DNA from: Planctomycetota bacterium
GTDB lineage: Bacteria; Planctomycetota; UBA1135; GCA-002686595
Direction: 5' to 3'
NCBI GenBank assembly: GCA_016795245.1
Contig: JAEUIA010000106.1
Location: 1-54,315, forward strand
DNA length: 54,315 nt
Positions 16,744 through 25,800 of the stretch are shown here, piece after piece. The notes under the pieces were generated by a model. The model saw only the letters and a program-made list of their open reading frames with translations. It did no database searches and was not told where the DNA came from. Positions within the stretch are counted from its first letter, which is position 1. Each line of letters starts with the position of its first letter. Position numbers and translations under genes: made by a program.

Positions 16744-18423
16744 TCAGCAGACTTCAGCCGCCGCAGCCGCCAGTGCGGCTTCGCGCAGCTCGGCCGCGGG
16801 TTTCGCGGCCGCCGTGTACCACTCCCCGCCCGATTCCTCGGCCAGGAAATAGTCAGAGCGCACGCCCATGAACGCGTTGTAGCGGATGGCGTAGTGGAGT
16901 TCGTTGCGCGCGACGCAGGCGTCGCTGACTTGACGGTCCAGAGCGCGCACGGACGGCTTGAATGCGATCCACTCTTCCTTCGACAAGGCCAGCACGCGCG
17001 CGACCAGCGGCTTGTAGTGTTCGGCCGCGGGCGCCGCGCGGAAATGATCCATGCGCGCGTTCACGAACCACGGCATGCACGTGCCGAGCTTGTCGATGAA
17101 CAGGTTCTCTTCGGCGCCGAAATCCAGGCACGATCCGTCGGTGAAGGTCGTCAACGCCGCGTCGTCTCCGGGCTTCATGTACCCGCCGTCGATCGTCAGC
17201 CGATAGCTGTCCGTGCCCGGGAACGGATAGAAGAACGACGTGCGGAAGCGCCCGATGCCCGACTGCGCCAGGATGTCGACGGTCTCCAGGCGTTCCGCGC
17301 GCGTCTCCGTCGGCAAGCCGATCATCAGGAAGCCGGACGTATGCAGACGCCAGCGTTCGGCCGATTCGACCGTCAGCAGGATGTCCTTCTGCGTCATGTG
17401 CCGCTTGAGCACTTCCTTGCGCACGCGCAGCGAACCGGACTCGATGCCGAGCTTCAAAATGCGACAGCCGGCGCGGCCCAACGCCTCGGCCACGCGCTCG
17501 TCGAGCTGCTTGACGTGGCTGTTGACGACGAAGGGCACGCCGATGCCGCTAGCCTCGTACAGCGCACAGAACTCCAGCGCATGCGGCACGTTCTGCGTGA
17601 ACAGGTCGTCGTCGAGGATGAACGTGCCGATGTTCTCGTAACGCGCCAGCACGTTGCGAATCTCGGCCAGCATCTTGTCCGCCGGACGGAAGCGGAAGAA
17701 GCCGATGTTCTTGACGTTGCGACCGAGCTCTTCCTTGTAGCGGTCGACGATCTTGTGGTTCAGGCAGTACGTGCAGCGGTACGGACAACCGCGCGAAGTC
17801 ATCAAACCGAACCAGCCTTGTTTCTGGTCCGTGATACGCTGCGTGTCGAACAGCTCGTAGTCGGGCTCGGGCAGGTTGGCGAAGTCGGGGAACTCACCCA
17901 CGTTGTTCTTCGACCAATGCTCGGGCCCGTGCGTGCCGTGCGCCGCGTCGCGCGGTCGCACCCCGTGCTTCCACGACAAGAAATTGTGCACGTCGTGCAC
18001 CGCTTCACCGGCACCGATGCGCCGCACCAGTTCGAGCAGCGCGTCCTCGCATTCACCGACGCCGACGTGATCCCACACGCCGTCCGCCATCACGTCCTCG
18101 GGCACCATCGTCGGATGGATACCGCCGACGACGAGCGGCGGCAGCACCTCGCCCGCGCTCTCGATCTCGGTGCGCAGGTAGCGCGCGAGCTCGACACCCG
18201 GCGCGTACTGCTGCGTCAGGCACGAGAACCCGATCACATCCGGCTGCCACTCGCGCACGAGCGCCACCACGTCTTCTCGCGTGGGCACCGGCGGCAGGTT
18301 CTCGTTCAGATTGACGAGCCGCGTCTCGTGCCCGGCCGCCTTGAGCACGGCCGACAACGACGCGAGGCCGTGGTTGAACCCCATCTGCGTGTAGAGGTTC
18401 GGGTAGACGAAGAGGATGCGCAT
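16744..18423 (-). CDS. B12-binding domain radical SAM protein
   Basis: A 559-aa protein with an N-terminal cobalamin-binding Rossmann domain (about 1-140, opening MRILFVYPNL and including GFSCLTQQY and LVVGGIHPTM) and a radical SAM core. The [4Fe-4S] ligands are Cys213, Cys217 and Cys220 in RGCPYRCTYC. TFILDDDLFTQN and LKLGIESGS are further SAM-core strands. Class B relatives methylate or otherwise modify unreactive carbons, including in lipids and tetrapyrroles. The C-terminal 120 residues show no domain I recognise. It is the last gene of a minus-strand group with a fatty acid hydroxylase, 67 bp downstream of it, so a lipid substrate is a reasonable guess but unproven. Confidence 0.92.
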   Translation of the reverse strand: MRILFVYPNLYTQMGFNHGLASLSAVLKAAGHETRLVNLNENLPPVPTREDVVALVREWQPDVIGFSCLTQQYAPGVELARYLRTEIESAGEVLPPLVVGGIHPTMVPEDVMADGVWDHVGVGECEDALLELVRRIGAGEAVHDVHNFLSWKHGVRPRDAAHGTHGPEHWSKNNVGEFPDFANLPEPDYELFDTQRITDQKQGWFGLMTSRGCPYRCTYCLNHKIVDRYKEELGRNVKNIGFFRFRPADKMLAEIRNVLARYENIGTFILDDDLFTQNVPHALEFCALYEASGIGVPFVVNSHVKQLDERVAEALGRAGCRILKLGIESGSLRVRKEVLKRHMTQKDILLTVESAERWRLHTSGFLMIGLPTETRAERLETVDILAQSGIGRFRTSFFYPFPGTDSYRLTIDGGYMKPGDDAALTTFTDGSCLDFGAEENLFIDKLGTCMPWFVNARMDHFRAAPAAEHYKPLVARVLALSKEEWIAFKPSVRALDRQVSDACVARNELHYAIRYNAFMGVRSDYFLAEESGGEWYTAAAKPAAELREAALAAAAAEVC

Positions 18424-18490
18424 CGGAAAGGTCGTCAGCAGACTCGCGCCAGCATAGACAAGGCTCGAGCGGTATCGAAGCGGCCCCTGC

Positions 18491-19309
18491 TCAGGCCTGG
18501 ACAGACTCGCTCGGAGCCGGCGGATTCCTGCTCAGGAGCGCGGCAGGCAGCAGCGGCTCGATCATCTGCGCGACGTAGCCGTGCGCAATGTCCTCATGGA
18601 TGCCGTAGCTCTCGGGCATCCGGCCGGGATCGTGGTAGGTGCCGAAGGCCAGGTCCATCAGGGGACTCAGGTTGGCGAAGTTGACGCCCGCGTCGTCGCT
18701 TTGGGCGTGATGCCAGTGATGCAGGCGCGGACCGCCCAGGACGAAACGCAGCGGTCCCGGCATCAGCGTCACGTTCGAGTGGATGTAGATCGCCCACAGA
18801 CCGCGGAACATCGCAAAGCCGGCCAAGGCTTCGAGCGGGAAACCCAAGAGGATCAGCGGCAGGTTCTCGATCAGTCGCGTGTACAGGTTGTCGAACGGAT
18901 GCTCGCGGTGCGCCGCCAGCCAATCGACGTGCGGAGCGGTGTGGTGCACGCGATGGAAGCGCCACAGGAACTTGTTCGTGTGCGAGAAGCGATGGCCCCA
19001 GTAGATGCACACGTCGCTGATCAGGATCACACCGACGAACTGCAGCCAGAAGGGTTGCGCGGCGACGAAGGCGCGCACGCCTTGGAGCGGCAGCTCGGCC
19101 GCGTAGCGATTCACGAACACGAGGGCGGCGACGACGGGTGCTGTCCACAAGAGGTATTGACCCAGAAAGAAGCACAGATCGATCCCCCACTCGGCGCGGA
19201 ACACGCGCGTCTTCTGCGCCGGGAACAAACGCTCGAGCGGCAGGAACACGGCGAACAGGATCGCGAACGCGATTGCCGTGTCGGCCAGTGATTGGAGTGT
19301 GAAGTCCAA
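18491..19309 (-). CDS. Fatty acid hydroxylase/sterol desaturase family protein
   Basis: A 272-aa di-iron membrane oxygenase. The His clusters are HRFSH (106-110), HRVHH (119-123) and HHWHH (197-201), with additional His at about 134 and 137 (AHREH). About four to five hydrophobic helices surround them. It should hydroxylate or desaturate an alkyl chain at the membrane. The only sensible start is TTG 19309, five bases after the upstream stop, which points to coupling with the small repeat-motif protein. The pairing with a B12/radical SAM protein suggests a lipid-tailoring unit. Confidence 0.9.
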   Translation of the reverse strand: MDFTLQSLADTAIAFAILFAVFLPLERLFPAQKTRVFRAEWGIDLCFFLGQYLLWTAPVVAALVFVNRYAAELPLQGVRAFVAAQPFWLQFVGVILISDVCIYWGHRFSHTNKFLWRFHRVHHTAPHVDWLAAHREHPFDNLYTRLIENLPLILLGFPLEALAGFAMFRGLWAIYIHSNVTLMPGPLRFVLGGPRLHHWHHAQSDDAGVNFANLSPLMDLAFGTYHDPGRMPESYGIHEDIAHGYVAQMIEPLLPAALLSRNPPAPSESVQA

Positions 19310-19314
19310 GGCGG

Positions 19315-19890
19315 TCAGTGCTTCGGTGCCGGCACGGTCTCGAGTTTCTGGTCCTTCGGAGGCGTCGCCACCGGAGGCGTCGGGGTCGTCGTGCCGGGCA
19401 CGATCTTCGGCCGCAGTGCGGGCAACAACTGTGTGCGCGACTTCGACGACGGCAGGAACTGAGGTTCGGCTCCGACCGGCGGCACGGGAAGCGCAGGCGG
19501 TTCGACGGCGACGTCGCTCTCCCCTTCTCCGAGCGTGATCGCGCTTCCGTCATCCATGTTCGTGATGTCGGTGATCACCATCGACTTCGATCCGTGCAGG
19601 AATGGCTGACCGGCAGACTTCGTCGGGTCACCGCGGTGCTCGACGGATCCCGGAACCGACAGCACCGGCGAATTCACCTCGCCCAACTTGAGAAACTTGG
19701 AACTGTGCAGGAAGACACTCTCTTCCCCCGGAGCGCTCTCAGGCTCTGCGGCAGCATCCGCCGCCGCCGCAGCGGGAGCACGCGCGCGCTGCTGCGCCGT
19801 CACGACGAAGTAACCGAGCACGGAGAGCGCGAACGCGACAGCCAGGATGCGTGCGGCCAGCGCAACAGGCGAACGAGCGGATTCGATCAT
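19315..19890 (-). CDS. Hypothetical membrane-anchored protein with FLxxSK repeats
   Basis: A 191-aa protein I do not recognise. It has one N-terminal membrane segment (about residues 10-30, RILAVAFALSVLGYFVV) and then a low-complexity Ala/Pro/Glu-rich periplasmic part. Three copies of one short motif stand out: VFLHSSKFLKLG, PFLHGSKSMVI and QFLPSSKSRTQLLP, i.e. F-L-x-S/G-S-K plus hydrophobics, each preceded by Pro/Glu/Gly-rich linker. The start is decided by a perfect GGAGG six bases before ATG 19890; an in-frame upstream start lacks one. It is the first gene of the group with the fatty acid hydroxylase and radical SAM protein. Confidence 0.75.
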   Translation of the reverse strand: MIESARSPVALAARILAVAFALSVLGYFVVTAQQRARAPAAAAADAAAEPESAPGEESVFLHSSKFLKLGEVNSPVLSVPGSVEHRGDPTKSAGQPFLHGSKSMVITDITNMDDGSAITLGEGESDVAVEPPALPVPPVGAEPQFLPSSKSRTQLLPALRPKIVPGTTTPTPPVATPPKDQKLETVPAPKH

Positions 19891-19895
19891 GAGAA

Positions 19896-19900
19896 CCTCC
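19896..19900 (-). promoter_or_regulatory. Shine-Dalgarno GGAGG for the FLxxSK-repeat protein
   Basis: On the minus strand GGAGG lies five bases from ATG 19890 (spacer TTCTC). It is one of only two near-consensus ribosome-binding sites I noticed in the window, and it fixes the start. A TATTCT hexamer at 19948-19953 (minus) could be the matching -10. Confidence 0.7.
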
Positions 19901-19982
19901 AAGGACCCCAAGGACGGGCGCGCGGGCGCGCTCTTCCACGGCGGATCAGAATAGTCGCATCCACAAGCGAGTTTCGGGCCGC

Positions 19983-19988
19983 TATCCT
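19983..19988 (+). promoter_or_regulatory. Putative -10 element TATCCT of the ATP-grasp gene
   Basis: TATCCT ends nine bases before ATG 19998, and a TCCACA at 19960-19965 sits 17 bp upstream as a possible -35. A transcript starting at the usual distance would begin within about two bases of the ATG, i.e. leaderless. No Shine-Dalgarno is present. Confidence 0.4.
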
Positions 19989-19997
19989 ATTCGCCAC

Positions 19998-20858
19998 ATG
20001 CAGCTCCGCATCGCTACCTGTCAGGCCCTGGCTGAAGTCGACGAAGACGAGGACGAAGACATCCTGCTCGAGGCGCTGCGGGCCCGCGGCCTCGCGGCGC
20101 GCATGGCGGCCTGGGACGATCCGCGCGAGAACTGGGACGAGCACGTGCCGACCGTCATCCGCTCGACCTGGAACTACATCCGCGATCTGGAGGGATTCCT
20201 GGCCTGGACTGTGCGGGCGGAGCGCGCGGCACCGCTGTGGAATCCCGTGGCGATCGTGAAGGCCAACGCGCACAAGGGCTACCTGGAAACGCTCGCGCGC
20301 GCCGGGCACGCCATCGTGCCGACCGTGTTCCTCACCTGCGGCGCGCGCGCGGATCTGGCGGCGATCGGGCGCGAGCGCGGCTGGCGGGATGTCGTGGTCA
20401 AGCCGACGGTCTCAGCCGGTTCGTTCAAGACCCTGCGCACGACGGTCGACGACCCGCGCGGAGCGCAGCACTTGAATGATCTGCTCGCGGAGCGCGACGT
20501 GCTCGTACAGCGTTACGTCGATTCCGTCGACGATTACGGCGAACGTGCGCTGGTGTGGATCGACGGGCAGTTCACGCACGCCGTGCGCAAGTCACCGCGC
20601 TTCATCGGCCAGGCCGAGAGCGTGTCGGAGGCCCTGCCCATCGCGCCTGATGAGTTGGCGCTCGGCCAGGCCGTGCTGGCGCCGCTCGCAGCGCAGCTGC
20701 TCTACGCGCGCGTGGACGTCGCGCGTGACGACGACGGCAAGCCGCTGATCATGGAAGTCGAGCTGATCGAACCGTCGCTGTTCCTGCTGCAGTTCCCGCC
20801 CGCGCTCGATCGGCTGGCGGATGCGATCGTGCGACGTTGTCGCGCGCAGTCACTTTGA
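19998..20858 (+). CDS. ATP-grasp ligase, RimK/glutathione synthetase-like (DcsG-related)
   Basis: A 286-aa ATP-grasp protein. A short pre-ATP-grasp domain opens with MQLRIATCQAL and contains STWNY, a motif of this family. The central nucleotide-binding strands are DVVVKPTVSAGSFKT and VLVQRYVDSVDDYGER. The metal-binding C-terminal strands are YARVDVARDDDGKPLIMEVE and LIEPSLFL, where the Glu residues should bind Mg. The pattern resembles the prokaryotic glutathione synthetase-like group that includes the D-cycloserine cyclo-ligase DcsG, so it should join a carboxylate to an amine; the substrate is unknown. Its last codons (RAQSL and the stop) lie inside the palindromic repeat, and the convergent gene at 20966 ends with the same residues. 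Confidence 0.88.
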   Translation: MQLRIATCQALAEVDEDEDEDILLEALRARGLAARMAAWDDPRENWDEHVPTVIRSTWNYIRDLEGFLAWTVRAERAAPLWNPVAIVKANAHKGYLETLARAGHAIVPTVFLTCGARADLAAIGRERGWRDVVVKPTVSAGSFKTLRTTVDDPRGAQHLNDLLAERDVLVQRYVDSVDDYGERALVWIDGQFTHAVRKSPRFIGQAESVSEALPIAPDELALGQAVLAPLAAQLLYARVDVARDDDGKPLIMEVELIEPSLFLLQFPPALDRLADAIVRRCRAQSL

Positions 20859-20985
20859 CCGTACGGAGCCAGGCTCGTGGTGTGCAAACTCGCCGGCTGA
20901 CATCGCGCGCCGGCGAGCGATCTTACGCCGGCGAGTTTGCACACCACGAGCCTGGCTCCGTACGGTCAAAGTGACTGCGCGCGAC
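20839..20985. repeat. Palindromic repeat, copy B (perfect 59-bp arms)
   Basis: Left arm 20839-20897 and right arm 20927-20985 are exact reverse complements over 59 bp, around a 29-bp loop. The arm contains the family core TTTGACCGTACGGAGCCAGG, then a GTGGTGTGCAAACTCGCCGGC-type segment. The arms overlap the final 20 coding bases of both convergent genes (stops at 20858 and 20966), so both proteins end RAQSL. As RNA, either transcript would form a very long hairpin at its 3' end. Confidence 0.97.
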
Positions 20986-22729
20986 GTGCGAACACTTCGG
21001 CTTCGTCCGAATGCCCCAACGCAGCGTGCACGGCACCGGTCGTGCGCAACACCTCGGCGGACTTCGGAAAGCGCGCGACTGCGTCGAGCGCGACAGTCAA
21101 CGCGCGCTCCAGGTCGCCGCGCTGGCTGTACAAGAACACGAGGTTCAGCCACGCCGTCTCTTGATCGGGGCAGGCCTGCTGCATGGCGGTGAACGTCTGA
21201 ATCGCTTCGTCGACCTGGCCGGCATCTCCGAGCGCCAGACCGAGCTGGTTGTAGGCCGCTGCGTGCGCTGCATCGAGTTCGATCACGGTGCGATACGCGC
21301 GGATCGCCTCCTCCAGACGCCCGTTTGCGACCGCGATCTCGCCTTCCAGGAAGCGCATGTCCTTGCAGTCTTCCGTCTCCAGCGCGGCGCGCACGTGCGG
21401 TTCGGCCGCAACCAGATCGCCTTTCGCCGCGTAGAACTGCGCGAGGATGTCGTGCGCCAGATGCGAATGCGGCGCGACCGCAAGCGTCGCCAGTCCCAGG
21501 GTTTCGTTGTCCTTCCAGACCGGGGTCCGCGTCCACGTGCGTACCGCGAACCCCGCGGACACGAGCACGAATGCGATCCAGCCGATGCGTGTCCACGCGG
21601 GCCGTTGCAGGGCCAATGCGAATGCACCTCCGACTGCCGCGCACAGTCCGATCGAAGGCGAGTAGAGCGCGCGCTCGGCCACGACGATGCCGACACCGAA
21701 AAGCAGATTCGACACCGGCGCGAACGTGATCGCAGCGACGATCAGTCCCCAAGTGACGACAGGGGCGCGACGCCGCGCGCACCAGGCCGTCGCGACGAGC
21801 ACCAGCGCCAGCGCTACACCCGCGAGAAAGCGCATGTCTACCAGGCTCTCGACCAGCGGCACGTCGCGCAGCGTGTAGTCGGCCGAGAGGTTCATCGGGA
21901 AGACGCACAGGCGCGCGTACTCGAGCAAGGCCGCGAACGCCGTCGGCACGCGCCATTGCGCTTCCAACCCGACGAGACCCATCAACGCACGGTTGGGTTC
22001 GGTGATGCTCGCGTGCACGACCAGAAATGCGCCCAAGACCGATGCCAGCACGACCATGGCGATCCAGGCACGCCGGTCCCCGCGCAGTAACCAGCGCCGC
22101 TCGGGCAACACAATCTCCGCCGCGAGTGCTACAGCCGGAGCCGTCACACCGATTTCCTTTGACGCCGCGCCCGCCGCACACGCGAGCGCCGCGATGGCGA
22201 TCCACTTCCAGTGACCGTCGCGCGCGCGATCCCACGCGTACACGCAGGTGAGGATGCCGAGCGCCGCCAGACTTTCCGCACGGCCGACCAGACCGGCGAC
22301 GGCTTCGACGTGCGCGGGATGGACAGCGAACAAGATCGCCGCCGCGAAGGCGATACGCGCGTCCTCAAACAACCGTCGCACCGTCACGAACACGAGCGCG
22401 CTCGCGGTCGCATGCAGCAACACATTCACGGCGTGCGAGACCCACAACGTGTGACCGAAGACACTGCGCTCGAGCGCGAAGGTCAGGATCGTGAACGGTC
22501 GGTAGAGGCTCGTGTCCGGCAACCGCGGATCGAAACCCCAGTAGCTCGTGGTGAAGATTCCTGCGATCTGTGACACACCGTGGCTGAGCGGGTTGCGCTC
22601 GACGATGAACACGTCGTCTAGCGTCGCACCCAGGAACAGCGCGTTGGCGTACACGCTCGCAGCGAGCAGAAAGACGATCACGGCGCCGAAATCCAGCCAT
22701 GAACGCGCGCGGGAGGGGTCGCTCACCAT
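20966..22729 (-). CDS. TMTC-like membrane glycosyltransferase with C-terminal TPR repeats
   Basis: A 587-aa protein resembling TMTC/O-mannosyltransferase-like GT-C enzymes. An N-terminal helix is followed by an extracytoplasmic Asp-Asp pair (Asp38-Asp39 in ATLDDVFIV) and a YRPFT segment at 76-80. About 10-11 hydrophobic helices reach to about residue 410. TPR-type helices occupy about 425-587 (for example AAYNQLGLALGDAGQVDEAI and AWLNLVFLYSQRGDLERAL). It probably transfers a lipid-linked sugar outside the membrane or scaffolds a complex. ATG 22729 has a TACGCT hexamer seven bases upstream. The last 20 coding bases lie within palindrome copy B. Confidence 0.87.
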   Translation of the reverse strand: MVSDPSRARSWLDFGAVIVFLLAASVYANALFLGATLDDVFIVERNPLSHGVSQIAGIFTTSYWGFDPRLPDTSLYRPFTILTFALERSVFGHTLWVSHAVNVLLHATASALVFVTVRRLFEDARIAFAAAILFAVHPAHVEAVAGLVGRAESLAALGILTCVYAWDRARDGHWKWIAIAALACAAGAASKEIGVTAPAVALAAEIVLPERRWLLRGDRRAWIAMVVLASVLGAFLVVHASITEPNRALMGLVGLEAQWRVPTAFAALLEYARLCVFPMNLSADYTLRDVPLVESLVDMRFLAGVALALVLVATAWCARRRAPVVTWGLIVAAITFAPVSNLLFGVGIVVAERALYSPSIGLCAAVGGAFALALQRPAWTRIGWIAFVLVSAGFAVRTWTRTPVWKDNETLGLATLAVAPHSHLAHDILAQFYAAKGDLVAAEPHVRAALETEDCKDMRFLEGEIAVANGRLEEAIRAYRTVIELDAAHAAAYNQLGLALGDAGQVDEAIQTFTAMQQACPDQETAWLNLVFLYSQRGDLERALTVALDAVARFPKSAEVLRTTGAVHAALGHSDEAEVFARRAQSL

Positions 22730-22736
22730 CGGATAC

Positions 22737-22742
22737 AGCGTA
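22737..22742 (-). promoter_or_regulatory. Putative -10 element TACGCT of the TMTC-like gene
   Basis: Minus-strand TACGCT followed by seven bases and then ATG, the spacing seen at other genes here that lack a Shine-Dalgarno. The -35 region is not convincing. Confidence 0.3.
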
Positions 22743-22841
22743 TCTACACAGCGCGTCTGGCGCGTTGAACCCGACTCCGGTTATTCTGCTTCGCCAGTAT
22801 CGGCGCCCGCCCTCAGCGCCCCCATTCCCCCGGAAAGCCCT

Positions 22842-25800
22842 ATGAAACTCTTCCTGTTTTCGATCCTCGGACTCGCGCTCGCGACCGCCTGCAGCGCCCC
22901 GGATACCCAGATGAACACCGACGCCGCACAACCGGCCCGCAACTCGAACGCCTCCGCTCCCGTGGTCGCGCCCGCACAAGCCGTGTTCCCCTACGCCGTG
23001 CAGCGCGCCCGGCTGCGCAACGGGTTGCAGGTATTGATGGTGCCGATGCCCAGCGACGGATTGGTCTCGTACTGGTCGATCGTGCGCACCGGTTCGCGCG
23101 ACGAAGTCGAGCCGGGCGTCACGGGTTTCGCGCACTTCTTCGAACACATGATGTTCCGCGGCACCGAGAAATTGCCGGGCAAGGCCTACGACCACATCGT
23201 GAACGGCATGGGCGCCGACGCCAACGCGTTCACGTCGGACGACATGACGGCCTACCACCTTTCGTTCGCGTCGGCGAGCCTGCCCAAGGTGATCGAGATC
23301 GAGGCGGATCGTTTCCAGAATCTCAAGTACACGGAAGACCAGTTCCGCACCGAATCGGGCGCGGTGTTCGGCGAGTACAGCAAGGGCCGCTCGAGCCCCT
23401 ACGAAGTCCTGGACGAAGCGGTGCGCGACGTCGCATTCGACAAGCACACGTACAAGCACACGACGATCGGTTTCGTCGCCGACATCAAGGACATGCCGAA
23501 CCAGTTCGGCTACTCGATGACGTTCTTCAAGCGCTTCTACCGTCCTGAGAACGTCGTGATCCTGGTCACGGGCGATTTCGATCCGACGGAGACGCTCGAG
23601 ACCATCAAGAAGAATTACGGCGCCTGGCGACCCGGCTACCAGGAGCCGAAGATCACGCCCGAGCCCGAGCAGACTGCGAAGCGCACCGTAGACATCCCGT
23701 TCGACGGCAAGACGCAGCCGATCGTGGCCTTGTGCTTCAAGGGCCCGGCTTTCCTGCCCACGGATCGCACCGCGATGGCCGCCAAGCTCATCGGCGAGCT
23801 CGCGTTCGGTTCGACTTCGCCGCTGTACAAGAAACTCGTGCTCGAGGAGCAGAAGGTCGAAGGCCTGGGCGGTTCGCTCGACCCGACGCGCGATCCGGGC
23901 CTGTGGTGGATCTACGCTGTCGTCAAGGACGCGACGGCCGTGCGCGCGGTCGAGGCCGAACTGTGGAACACGATCGCGGATCTGAAGAAGACGCCGATTG
24001 CGGCGGCGCGCCTCGATGCCGTGCGCTCGCATCTGCGCTACTCGTTCCTCTCGAACCTCGCGACTCCGTCCGACGTATCGGAATCGGTCGCGCGCTACAT
24101 CGCGCTGACCGGCGACATGCACTGCATCGACCGCATGTTCACGACGCTCGCGACCGTCACGCCCGAGGACGTGCAGCGCGCGGCCGAGACCTGGCTGCGC
24201 GAAGAGCGCTGCACCGTCGCGACCTTGCACACGAAGGGCGAAGCGATCTCGGCGCTCCCGGTCACCGAACCGCAGCCCGCAGTCGCCGCGAACACAGCGG
24301 ATCCGGTGGCCCCGTCGAACGGCACCCGCTTTTCGATCAGCGATGAAACGCGTCCGCTGCTGCGCCTCGACGGCGATTCCGTTTCGCAGCCGTCCGTGCT
24401 CATGCCCGTCGCACAGGACCCGACCGTGTCTTTCCGAATCTGGTTCCAGGTCGGGAGTCAGGACGACCCGGTCGGCAAGGAAGGTCTTGCCGCTCTGACC
24501 GGCGCCTTGATCAGCGAAGGCGCCACGAAGAAGCACGCCTACGATCAGATCCTCACGCTGCTGTTCCCGCTCGCGGCGAACTACGGTGTGTCGGTCGACA
24601 AAGAGATGACGATCGTCTCCGGTCAGGTGCACCGCGACCACACCGGCGCGTTCTATGAATTGCTGCTGGACGCGATCACGGAACCCGCCTTCGCCGCCGA
24701 AGACTTCGAGCGCCTGCGCGATCAAGCGATCTCCGGTATCGAAAACGGTCTGCGCTACGCCTCGGGCGAGGAACTGGCCAAGGCGACGCTGACCGAGACC
24801 GTGTTTCACGGAACGCCCTACGCGCATTTCGTAGACGGCACCGTCGATTCGCTGAAGAGCATCACGCTGGACGACGTGCGTGCGTTCTACGCGAAGTTCT
24901 ACACGCGCGACAACGTCGTGATCGGCCTGGGCGGCGCCTATCCGCGTGAGTTGCCGGTCCGCATAAAGGCCGACCTGGGCGTGTTGCCTGGCGGCCGTCC
25001 CGCGCACCCCGCGAGCGTGAAGCCCGCGCAACCCGTGCGCGGCCGGAACCTCGTGCTCGTCGACAACCCCAGCGCCAAGGGCAGCTCGATCAGCATGGGC
25101 ATTCCGATCGACCTGCAACGCGGGACGCGCGAGTTCTACGCGCTGTGGATCGCGAATTCATGGCTGGGCGAGCACCGCAACAGCTCGAGCCACCTCTATC
25201 AGGTCATCCGCGAAGAACGCGGCATCAACTACGGCAACTACTCCTACATCGAAGCCTTCCCGAGAGCCGGCGGCCGGCGCATGCCGCCGCAAGGCGTTGC
25301 TCGTCGACAGCAGATGTTCGAAATCTGGCTGCGCACGATTTCTGTGCGCGAGAACACGCTGTTTTCGCTGCGCGCCGCGCTGCGCGAGATCGAGACTCTG
25401 GTCGAGAAGGGTCTGACTCGCGAGCAGTTCGAGTTCACCAAGAACTTCCTCAAAGGCTATTCGAGCCACTACGCCGAATCGACCTACGAGCGCTTGGGCT
25501 ACGCCCTCGACGACCGCTTCTACGGACTCGACAGCCACCTGACGCAGTTCAAGAAAATGATGAACGAGATCACGCTCGACGAGGTCAACGCCGCGATCAA
25601 GAAGTACATGAAGGTCGACGACCTCATGATCGCGATCGTCGCGCCGGACGCGGCCGAGCTGAAAGCTCTCGTCGTGAGCGGCGCACCCACGCCGGTCGTC
25701 TACCCGGAGGGCCTCACCAAGCCCGCTGAAATCCTGGCCGAGGACGCCAAGATCCAAGCCTGGCCGCTCGGAATTCAGTCGGACGACATCACGATCCGCG

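Noticed and set aside
22365..25118. A 917-codon open frame on the minus strand across the M16 peptidase gene
   Set aside because: It is antisense to a gene with clear M16 motifs. Its translation is Arg/His/Val-rich with no recognisable domain, as expected for the shadow of a GC-rich gene.
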